Shown here: positions 49,867 through 56,182 of the stretch, one piece after another
Layout of the letters: every line of letters begins with the position of its first letter
Numbering within the stretch: the first letter of the stretch is position 1
Origin: Catenulispora rubra
Lineage (GTDB): Bacteria > Actinomycetota > Actinomycetes > Streptomycetales > Catenulisporaceae
Assembly (NCBI RefSeq): GCF_015356825.1
Contig: NZ_JAACYW010000045.1
Location: forward strand, 1 to 56,182
Direction: 5' to 3'
DNA: 56,182 nt
Program-made: the position numbers and the translations under genes
Notes under the pieces: model-generated
Told to the model about the DNA's origin: nothing
Seen by the model: the letters and a program-made list of their open reading frames with translations, nothing else
Databases searched by the model: none

Positions 49867-50800
49867 CGTGCGAATCCCCGAGGCCTCGACCCGACCGGGG
49901 GAGCACACCCGGCTCGAGGCCGCGGCCGCCCCGGCGCTCGCCGTGGCCCCGTCCGGCGCCGCGCCGGGCTTCGACCCGCGCCGTACGCTGCCGCTCAAGG
50001 TCGAGCTGCGCCGCCAGCTCAAACGCCGTCGCACCCAGGTGGCCTTCGGACTGCTGGCCGCGCTGCCGCTGATCCTCGCCGCCGCCTTCAAACTCGGTTC
50101 CCCCACCAGCGGACGCGGCCCGGGCGCCCCGATCGATCTCGCCGATCTGGCCACCGTCGGCGCGCCCAACTTCACCTTGTTCACGCTGTTCGCCACGTCC
50201 GGGATCGCGCTGTCCCTGATGGTCGCGCTGTTCACCGGGGACACCGTCGCCAGCGAGGCGAGCTGGTCGAGCCTGCGCTACCTGCTGGCGACGCCGATTC
50301 CCCGCTCGCGTCTGCTGCGCCAGAAACTGATCGTCGCGCTGGGGCTGTCCGCCGCGGCGCTCGTCGTGCTGCCGACGGTCGCGCTGCTGTCCGGGTGGGC
50401 GGTCTTCGGCTGGGCCCCGGCCCGCTCTCCGCTGGGCACCTCGCTGGCGACTGGCCCGGCGCTGGTGCACCTCGCCATCGTGATCGGCTACCTGGCCCTG
50501 TCGCTGTTGTTCGTCGCAGCGCTCGGATTCGCTCTGAGCACGCACACCGACACCCCGCTGGGCGCGGTCGGCGGCACCGTGATGCTGGTGATCCTGTCCG
50601 ACATCCTCGACAGCGTCACGGCCCTGGGCGGCGCCCGCGCCTTCCTGCCGACGCACTACTCCTACGCCTGGCTCGACGCCTTGAGCCCGACCGTCAGCTG
50701 GGACGGGATGGTCCGTGGCGTCGTGTCGTCGTTCGCCTACAGCCTCGTCTTCTTCGCGCTGGCCTGGCGCAGGTTCCTGCGCAAGGACATCACGAGCTAG
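49859..50800 (+). CDS. ABC-2-type permease partner of the hydrolase-ATPase fusion
   Basis: A 313-aa membrane protein. A soluble N-terminal stretch of about 60 residues precedes six predicted helices, with LKVELRRQLKRRRTQVAFGL leading into TM1 and a second helix group from SGIALSLMVALFTGDTVASE. This resembles ABC-2 permeases that pair with a single ATPase for drug or lipid export. The GTG start lies inside the fusion gene's 3' end (8-base overlap). Its stop is inside a 15-bp tandem duplication. Confidence 0.88.
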   Translation: MSDVRIPEASTRPGEHTRLEAAAAPALAVAPSGAAPGFDPRRTLPLKVELRRQLKRRRTQVAFGLLAALPLILAAAFKLGSPTSGRGPGAPIDLADLATVGAPNFTLFTLFATSGIALSLMVALFTGDTVASEASWSSLRYLLATPIPRSRLLRQKLIVALGLSAAALVVLPTVALLSGWAVFGWAPARSPLGTSLATGPALVHLAIVIGYLALSLLFVAALGFALSTHTDTPLGAVGGTVMLVILSDILDSVTALGGARAFLPTHYSYAWLDALSPTVSWDGMVRGVVSSFAYSLVFFALAWRRFLRKDITS

Positions 50801-50814
50801 GACATCACGAGCTG
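50785..50814. repeat. 15-bp tandem duplication spanning the permease stop
   Basis: GGACATCACGAGCTA is followed directly by GGACATCACGAGCTG. The TAG stop (50798-50800) lies at the junction. Confidence 0.85.
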
Positions 50815-50846
50815 GGAGCGTGGGTCGGCGATGACCGAGTCCGGCC

Positions 50847-50904
50847 GCTTACAGGCACCCCCACCAGCGCTGTAAGCATCCGGTAAGGCAGCGGAGCCTA
50901 GGGT
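50847..50904 (+). promoter_or_regulatory. Promoter region of the second MMPL module
   Basis: GCTTACAG (50847-50854) and CTGTAAGC (50870-50877) form an inverted repeat. TAAGC N7 AAGG N10 TAGGGT (50873-50904) has the same spacing as the element before the first MMPL gene. TAGGGT is a likely -10 box. The region probably binds the linked response regulator. Confidence 0.6.
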
Positions 50905-50944
50905 CCGGATCGCTCCCGTGGGACGGGACACCTAGGAGGGACTC

Positions 50945-53149
50945 ATGGACAAGATCAGCGGATTCCTGCTCCGGCATCGTGGGCTGGTGGGGCTCGCCTG
51001 GCTGGTGATCACCGTCGTCGGCGTGGTGCTGGCGCCTTCGGTCTCGGGCCGCCTGCAATCCGGCGTGCACGTGAACACCGCCGCCTACAACGCCAACGTA
51101 CAGATCGCCAAGCAGTACGGCGGGGTGACGGAGAACCCCGGCGTGCTCGTGCTCAACCTGCCGGCCGGGCAGACGGTGGCCTCGCCGCAGACCGCGACCG
51201 AACTGCGCGCCGTCGACGCGGCGCTGGCCAAGGCCGCCCCGGACATGCGCACCGTCTCCTACGCCGCGACCGGCAGCCCGGCGCTGGTCGGGACCGGCGG
51301 GACCAGCACCATCGTGCTGGCCTACCCGCCGCACCAGGGGGACGACGTCAGCACGACCGTCGTCGACCAGCTGACCGCCGCCGCGAAGGCCGCCGCGCCC
51401 GGGCTGACGATCCACGGGACCAGCGAGAAGGCGCTGGAGGCCGGCAACCAGTCCTCCGGCGGCAACTCCAGCGTCCTGGGCGAGCTGCTCATCGGGGCGA
51501 TCGGCGCGCTGGTGGTGCTGGCCTGGGTGTTCGGGTCGTTCCTGGCGTTCCTGCCGCTCATCATGGCCCTGATCTCGGTGCTGACGATGCAGCTGCTCAT
51601 CTACGCCCTGACCTACGTGATGCCGGCCTCCTCACCGATCGCACCCGCCGTGCAGTACATCGTCGCGCTGCTGGGCCTGGGGCTGTCGATCGACTACTCG
51701 CTGCTGGTGGTCAACCGCTGGCGCGAGGAGCGCGCCGCCGGGCGTCCCAACGACGAGGCCGTGCGGGTGGCGATGCGGCGGGCCGGGCACTCGGTGTGGT
51801 TCAGCGGGATCGTCGCCTCGCTCGGCCTGTTCGCGCTCACCGTCGTCCCCAACTCGCTGGTGCGCGGGATCGGCGTCTCAGGGCTGTTCATCCCCTCGAC
51901 CGCCACGCTGGTCGCGCTGACGCTGCTGCCGGTCGTGCTGTCGAAGATCGGGCCGCGCGTGGACTGGCCGCGGCGCCGGAAGTCGGGGAGCGCCAGCCGG
52001 TTCTGGAGCGCGTGGTCGCACGGCGTCATCAAGCACCGGGTGGCCGCGGCCGTGCTCGGCCTGGGCATCCTCGGCGCGCTGGCCGGGACCGCGGCGACGA
52101 TCAACATCGCGCAGCCCACGACCGGCGCGCTGGCCTCGTCCGGCGCGTACACCGACGGCCTGCACGCCCTGACCGCCGACGGATTCCCCAGCGGCGCGCT
52201 CACCGCGGTCCCGACCTGGGTCCCGGACGCCACGCGGGCGCCGTCGATCGTGACGTCGCTGGACCACGTGAGCAGCCTGTACGGGGCGGTGACGGCGGCC
52301 GGTCCGGGCTGGAGCCCCGGCGGCTCCGCGATCGTCGTGGCGATCCCGTGGCACGAGGTCGGTACCGCGCAGGCGGGAACCTCGCTGGCCGACATCCGGA
52401 CCACGGTGCCGCCCGGAACGCTGACCGGCGGCGACGCGGCGTTCGAGACCGACCTGGTGAACTCCACCTATAACTCCTTCCCGCTGCTGTTCGGGATCGT
52501 CGCGGTGGTGACGTTCCTGCTGCTGGCCCGCGGGCTGAAGTCGATCCTGCTGCCGGCCAAGGCGGTGCTGCTCAACATGCTGTCGGTGGCCGCCTCCTAC
52601 GGGCTGCTGGTGCTGGTGTTCCAGCACGGCCTCGGCATGCACGCGCTGTGGGGCACGAACTCCTACGGCTCGATCGACCGGCTGGCCCCGGTGCTGATCT
52701 TCGGGTTCCTGTTCGGGGTCTCGATGGACTACGAGGTCTTCATCCTGGCCCGGGTCCGGGAGGGCTACGACCGCACCGGTTCGACGCGGGACGGGATCGT
52801 GGAAGGCGTCTCGCGGACCGGACGGCTGGTCACCAGCGCGGCGCTGATCCTGTTCTTCGCGCTGGCCGCGCTGTCCACGGCCAACGACATCACCGTGCGG
52901 CAGATCGCCGCCGGGCTGGCGGCCGGTGTCATCCTGGACGCGGTCGTGGTGCGGATGCTGCTGCTTCCGGCACTGGTGTCGCTGTTCGGGAAGGCCAACT
53001 GGTGGATGCCGGAGCGGGCCGCGCGGATCCTGCGGCTGCGCGCGTCCGAGACGACCGAGACGACCGGGACCACCGGGGCCTTCGAGCCTTCTTGGTCCGA
53101 GACTGAGCCCGAGCCCGAGCTGTCCGGGACCCCCACCGGAAAGGACTGA
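50945..53149 (+). CDS. MMPL/RND-type membrane transporter (module 2)
   Basis: A 734-aa MMPL-family protein, clearly a paralogue of 27982-30168. The N-terminal FLLRHRGLVGLAWLVITVVG aligns with LLLRHRLVVTLAWVVVTIVG, and LLGLGLSIDYSLLVVNRWRE and FLFGVSMDYEVFILARVREG are nearly identical. It probably exports a lipid or hydrophobic compound. AGGAGG lies 6 bases before the ATG. The C-terminus (TETTETTGTTG) is a repeat-derived low-complexity tail. A response regulator follows after 4 bases. Confidence 0.93.
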   Translation: MDKISGFLLRHRGLVGLAWLVITVVGVVLAPSVSGRLQSGVHVNTAAYNANVQIAKQYGGVTENPGVLVLNLPAGQTVASPQTATELRAVDAALAKAAPDMRTVSYAATGSPALVGTGGTSTIVLAYPPHQGDDVSTTVVDQLTAAAKAAAPGLTIHGTSEKALEAGNQSSGGNSSVLGELLIGAIGALVVLAWVFGSFLAFLPLIMALISVLTMQLLIYALTYVMPASSPIAPAVQYIVALLGLGLSIDYSLLVVNRWREERAAGRPNDEAVRVAMRRAGHSVWFSGIVASLGLFALTVVPNSLVRGIGVSGLFIPSTATLVALTLLPVVLSKIGPRVDWPRRRKSGSASRFWSAWSHGVIKHRVAAAVLGLGILGALAGTAATINIAQPTTGALASSGAYTDGLHALTADGFPSGALTAVPTWVPDATRAPSIVTSLDHVSSLYGAVTAAGPGWSPGGSAIVVAIPWHEVGTAQAGTSLADIRTTVPPGTLTGGDAAFETDLVNSTYNSFPLLFGIVAVVTFLLLARGLKSILLPAKAVLLNMLSVAASYGLLVLVFQHGLGMHALWGTNSYGSIDRLAPVLIFGFLFGVSMDYEVFILARVREGYDRTGSTRDGIVEGVSRTGRLVTSAALILFFALAALSTANDITVRQIAAGLAAGVILDAVVVRMLLLPALVSLFGKANWWMPERAARILRLRASETTETTGTTGAFEPSWSETEPEPELSGTPTGKD

Positions 53150-53153
53150 TCCC

Positions 53154-53837
53154 GTGCGGATCCTGGTAGTCGAGGACGAGCCGGCCATGGCCGAGTCCCT
53201 CACCTGGGGCCTGGAACAGGAAGGCTACGTCGTCGTCGTGGCGGCGACCGGGGAGACCGGGCTGTGGCTGGCCGAACAGGCCGCCCCGGACGTGATCATC
53301 CTCGATGTGATGCTCCCCGGTCTGAACGGCTACCAGGTCTGCGAACGACTCAGGAAGAACGGCGTCTGGACTCCGATCCTGATGCTGACCGCGATGGACG
53401 ACGATCTGGACCAGGCTGAAGGGCTCGACATCGGCGCGGACGACTACCTGACCAAGCCGTTCTCCTACCCGGTCCTGCTCGCGCACATCCGGGCCCTGAC
53501 CCGCCGCGGCCTGCGCGAGCGGCCGGCGGTCCTGACCGCCGCCGGCCTCACCCTGGACCCCGGCAGCCGCTCGGTGGCGCGCGACGGCGTCGCTGTGGAC
53601 CTCCCCGCGCGCGAAGTGGCGGTCCTGGAGTACCTGATGCGCAGCCAGGGGCGCGTCGTGTCGAAGACCGAACTGCTGGACCACTGCTGGGACGCCGCGT
53701 ACGACGGCGGCCCGGCGGTGGTCGAGGTCGCCGTCCACCGGCTGCGCCGGAAGATCGACCCGCCGGGCGGGCCGCCGGTGATCACGACGCTGCGCGGCGA
53801 GGGATACCTGATACGAGCACAGGACGACCGATCATGA
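53154..53837 (+). CDS. OmpR-family response regulator (module 2)
   Basis: A 227-aa regulator, paralogous to 30172-30849 throughout. The acidic pocket is VEDEP, the phospho-acceptor is Asp51 in IILDVMLPG, and DYLTKPFSYPVLLA is followed by a winged-helix domain ending VHRLRRKIDPPGG and LRGEGYLIRA. The GTG start lies 4 bases after the MMPL stop. It overlaps the kinase start (ATGA). Confidence 0.95.
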   Translation: MRILVVEDEPAMAESLTWGLEQEGYVVVVAATGETGLWLAEQAAPDVIILDVMLPGLNGYQVCERLRKNGVWTPILMLTAMDDDLDQAEGLDIGADDYLTKPFSYPVLLAHIRALTRRGLRERPAVLTAAGLTLDPGSRSVARDGVAVDLPAREVAVLEYLMRSQGRVVSKTELLDHCWDAAYDGGPAVVEVAVHRLRRKIDPPGGPPVITTLRGEGYLIRAQDDRS

Positions 53838-55237
53838 CGACATGGAGGTCCCGGTTGCGCGCGTTGCGCACCATGCGCGCCCGGGTGACGATCGTGGCCG
53901 GTTCGGCCATCACGGCCGGAGTCGTGGCCGGCATGCTGCTGATGTACCTGCTGCAGATGAACTCGGTCCGCAGTACCATCGACGGCCAGCTGCGGACTTA
54001 CGCCGCGCAGATCGAGCAGGCCGGCCAGTCGGGCACCTGGCCGCACCCACTGCCGCCCTCCACTATCGACCCGAACGCCGCGGCCCAGGTGATCGACACA
54101 CAGGGGCACGTCCTGGCCGCCACCGCGACGCTGTCCGGCCAGCCGGTCCTCTACAGCCTCGCCCCCGGCTCCGACGCGCCGACCCGGCTGCCGGCAGCGG
54201 ACGGCCGGCTCCCCGGCGAGGTCCGCACCTACGGGACCTGGGCCACCGTCGCCGGCCGGCCGGTGAGCATCATCACGGGCACCGGCACGGGACTGCTGAA
54301 CCAGGTCAACGAACAGTCGGCACACGGCCTGCTCTTCGGGACCCCCATCCTCCTGCTGCTGGCCGGCGGTACCGTCTGGCTCATCACCGGCAGGGCTCTG
54401 CGACCGGTCGAGGAGATCCGCCACGCCGTCACCGAGATCACGTCCGCCGACCTGACCCGGCGGGTGCCGGAGCCGGGAACGGACGACGAGATCGGCAACC
54501 TGGCCGTCACGATGAACGACATGCTCGCGCGGCTGGACGAGTCCGCGCGGCGCCAGCGGCGGTTCGTCGCCGACGCCTCGCACGAGCTGCGCAGCCCGCT
54601 GGCCGCGATCCGGACCACGCTGGAGGTCGGCCTCGCGCATCCCGACGCCGCACCGTGGCCGACGATCGCGCAGCGAGCCGTGCAGCAGGCCGGGCGGCTG
54701 GAGGACCTCACGCAGCAGCTGCTCATGCTGGCCAAGGCCGACGACCGGCAGCTGGCGGCCGCGGCCAGGCCGGTCGACATCGCACGGCTGCTGAACGACA
54801 TCCGCGCCACGACCACGACCACGAGCGAGGGCGCGCGTATCGACATCGCCGTCACCGCGGACCCGGGCAGCATGGTCGGCGACCCGGATCATCTGGAACG
54901 CGCGTTCCGCAACGTCATCGACAACGCCGTCCGGTATGCGCGCAGCGTCGTCGATATCACCGGTGAGGTCGAAGAAGGCGGCATACGGGTCCTGATCGAC
55001 GACGACGGACCGGGAATCCCCGTCGAAGACCGCGAGCGGGTTTTCAGCCGCTTCGTCCGACTCGACGACAGCCGAGACCGCCACACCGGAAACTCAGGCC
55101 TCGGTCTCGCCATCGCCCGCGAGATCGTGACCGCCCACCACGGCCGAATCGCCGTCAGCGACAGCCCGCGAGGTGGGACGCGCGTTACCGTCGAACTTCC
55201 GCAGAAGCCTGATGAGGACTCGAGGCTCGTGGACTAA
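53834..55237 (+). CDS. Sensor histidine kinase (module 2)
   Basis: A 467-aa kinase with TM1 at about 18-40, an extracellular domain, TM2 near 170-190, HAMP, the H-box with His250 in ADASHELRSPLAAIR, the N-box AFRNVIDNAVRYA, and G-boxes DDGPGIP and NSGLGLAIA. It is a paralogue of the kinase at 30830 but lacks that protein's Arg-rich N-terminus and DPGQ insert. The ATG overlaps the regulator's stop. Its stop codon lies in a 13-bp tandem array. Confidence 0.95.
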   Translation: MTTWRSRLRALRTMRARVTIVAGSAITAGVVAGMLLMYLLQMNSVRSTIDGQLRTYAAQIEQAGQSGTWPHPLPPSTIDPNAAAQVIDTQGHVLAATATLSGQPVLYSLAPGSDAPTRLPAADGRLPGEVRTYGTWATVAGRPVSIITGTGTGLLNQVNEQSAHGLLFGTPILLLLAGGTVWLITGRALRPVEEIRHAVTEITSADLTRRVPEPGTDDEIGNLAVTMNDMLARLDESARRQRRFVADASHELRSPLAAIRTTLEVGLAHPDAAPWPTIAQRAVQQAGRLEDLTQQLLMLAKADDRQLAAAARPVDIARLLNDIRATTTTTSEGARIDIAVTADPGSMVGDPDHLERAFRNVIDNAVRYARSVVDITGEVEEGGIRVLIDDDGPGIPVEDRERVFSRFVRLDDSRDRHTGNSGLGLAIAREIVTAHHGRIAVSDSPRGGTRVTVELPQKPDEDSRLVD

Positions 55238-55266
55238 GCGCGTGGACTAAGCCCGTGGACTAAGAG
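55228..55266. repeat. Three 13-bp tandem repeats spanning the kinase stop codon
   Basis: Units are CGTGGACTAAGCG, CGTGGACTAAGCC and CGTGGACTAAGAG. The first contains the TAA stop. Confidence 0.85.
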
Positions 55267-55316
55267 CGACCGAGGATAGGCGTGGAGTGCGTTGTTGGTA
55301 TCTCAGGGATTTGACA

Positions 55317-55384
55317 GGCAGGCACGGACCTGATGGTTTCGGAGTTCTCTACGCTTCGTAACCGTCGGAGCGCCCGTGCCTGCC
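55317..55384. repeat. Inverted repeat at the transposase 5' end
   Basis: GGCAGGCACGG (55317-55327) and CCGTGCCTGCC (55374-55384) are perfect complements. The right arm covers the transposase start codon. It may be part of the left end of the insertion sequence or a stem that limits transposase translation. Confidence 0.6.
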
Positions 55385-56055
55385 ATGCCATCATCTCTTC
55401 TCGACCCCCTGTGGGACCAGTTCTCGGCGCTGCTACCCGACCGTCCCGAGTTCGATCCGAACCACCCTCTGGGCTGCCACAAGCGTCGGATACCTGATGA
55501 GATGGTGTTCCGGCTGGTCGTCGAGGCCTTGGTGCACGGCTCGGGCTACGAGCGGATCGCCGTCGAGGGCTGCTCGGACTGGACCATCCGCGACCGGGTC
55601 AAGACTTGGTCGGCGCTGGGCCTGACCCACGAGCTGCACCGCCTGGCCCTGGCCGCCTACGACCGGATGATCGGCCTGGATCTGGACGACCTGTCCGCCG
55701 ACGGCTGCCACACCAAAGCGCCGGTCAAGGGCGACAAGGCCGGACGCTCGCCGGTGGATCGTGGTAAGCAAGGTCTGAAGCGCTCGACCCTGGTCGAGGC
55801 GCGGGGCGTGCCGCTGGGCATCGCCTCCGACGGCGCCAACCGCCACGACTCCAAGCTGCTCGAACCCACCATCGCCGCAGCCGAACAGCAACTCGGAGCG
55901 CTGCCGGCCAAGGCCCGGATCCACCTGGACTCCGCCTACAACGGCAAGCCGTGCCGGAAGGTCTTGGACGACCACGCCCTGGTCGGGGAGATCGCCGTCA
56001 AAGGCGTGCCCGCTCCGATCCAGGTCGGCAAGCGGTGGGTTGTCGAACGATCGCA
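55376..56055 (+). pseudogene. IS5-family transposase, 5' part, interrupted
   Basis: About 226 codons of an IS5-type DDE transposase. Segments are SSLLDPLWDQFSALLPDRPE, ALVHGSGYERIAVEGCSDWT, the first Asp in LDDLSADGCHTKAP, DKAGRSPVDRGKQGLKRST, the second Asp in RIHLDSAYNG, and the catalytic Glu in VGKRWVVER. After VVERS the frame departs from the family (expected VVERTHSWMNG), and about 50 C-terminal residues are missing. The break coincides with GTGCG, the usual 5' end of a group II intron, so the gene may be intact as two exons with the second beyond the window. The start is GTG 55376 or ATG 55385. Confidence 0.8.
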
Positions 56056-56182
56056 GTGCGCCACGAGGCGCTCTGTTGTATCCCCAGTTCAGCTGGGAGG
56101 AACTTGGAAGGAGGTTCCTGGGCCAGATGACTTACCTGGATCCGAAAGGTGAAGGGGACAGCAGCATGTCAGGAAACCGGTG
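56056..56182 (+). mobile_element. Candidate group II intron, 5' end (cut by window)
   Basis: The segment starts with GTGCG, the conserved group II intron 5' end. It shows closely packed hairpins expected of domain I: GCGCC-acga-GGCGC, CCCAG-ttcag-CTGGG and GGAAC-N10-GTTCC. It begins exactly where the transposase frame is broken. An ATG at 56166 is too near the 5' end to be a typical intron-encoded reverse transcriptase start and may be part of domain I. The window ends before this can be settled. Confidence 0.55.

Noticed and set aside
56166..56182. ATG near the window end as start of a reverse transcriptase gene
   Set aside because: Only 110 bases from the presumed intron 5' end, whereas intron ORFs usually lie in domain IV; only five codons are visible.

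Overview
The window is about 56 kb of very GC-rich DNA with tightly packed genes. GTG and TTG starts are common and 4-bp start/stop overlaps (ATGA, GTGA) are frequent. An F420-type nitroreductase-family protein, an ECF41-type sigma factor with its promoter, DasR-type chitinase operators and actinobacterial families such as SCO6745-like proteins all point to a mycelial actinomycete of the Streptomyces/Catenulispora kind. The lineage is an inference. No rRNA, tRNA or CRISPR was seen.

Left part (1-21.2 kb). A minus-strand operon (10570 down to 1273) encodes an APC permease, two DUF1989-type urea-carboxylase-associated proteins, a biotin-dependent urea/guanidine carboxylase, an allophanate hydrolase and a TetR regulator, each start overlapping the preceding stop. 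By current knowledge of these families it is more likely a guanidine than a urea catabolic operon. An FAD monooxygenase with its own operators lies downstream. After it come regulator/enzyme cassettes: TetR with an SDR and an alpha/beta hydrolase; TetR with an FMN reductase and a DDN-type nitroreductase sharing one operator sequence; a secreted beta-helix protein behind a LacI-type palindrome; an MFS exporter with LysR; and an SDR with TetR around a mirrored double operator.

Middle (21.2-32.3 kb). A minus-strand set (27742 down to 21202) encodes an ABC importer (binding lipoprotein, fused double permease, ATPase), a GntR regulator, an AtuA/DUF1446 protein and a DUF4387 protein, with four copies of a TTGCTATAGCAA-like operator. 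Divergent to it is an MMPL transporter - response regulator - histidine kinase module. A paralogous copy of this module lies at 50945-55237, and the two promoter regions share spaced motifs.

Right part (32.3-56.2 kb). A MarR - DHA2 exporter - cysteine hydrolase operon is followed by a scar containing broken MarR and extradiol dioxygenase genes. Next is a secreted GH18 chitinase with two dre-like sites and a strong terminator. Then comes an unusual translationally coupled pair: a small one-TM-segment protein resembling the EACC1 component of conflict systems, and a 601-aa protein with an HExxH motif. This pair is the best candidate for an undescribed system. It is followed by an epimerase/ECF41 pair, an SCO6745-like gene, a SigE-type sigma factor with a putative anti-sigma, HxlR/SRPBCC and MarR/amidohydrolase divergent pairs, a hydrolase-ABC ATPase fusion with its permease, the second MMPL module, and an IS5-type transposase apparently split by a group II intron at the window edge.

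A recurrent oddity is short tandem repeats (12-15 bp) at gene ends. At four places the repeat unit spans the stop codon.
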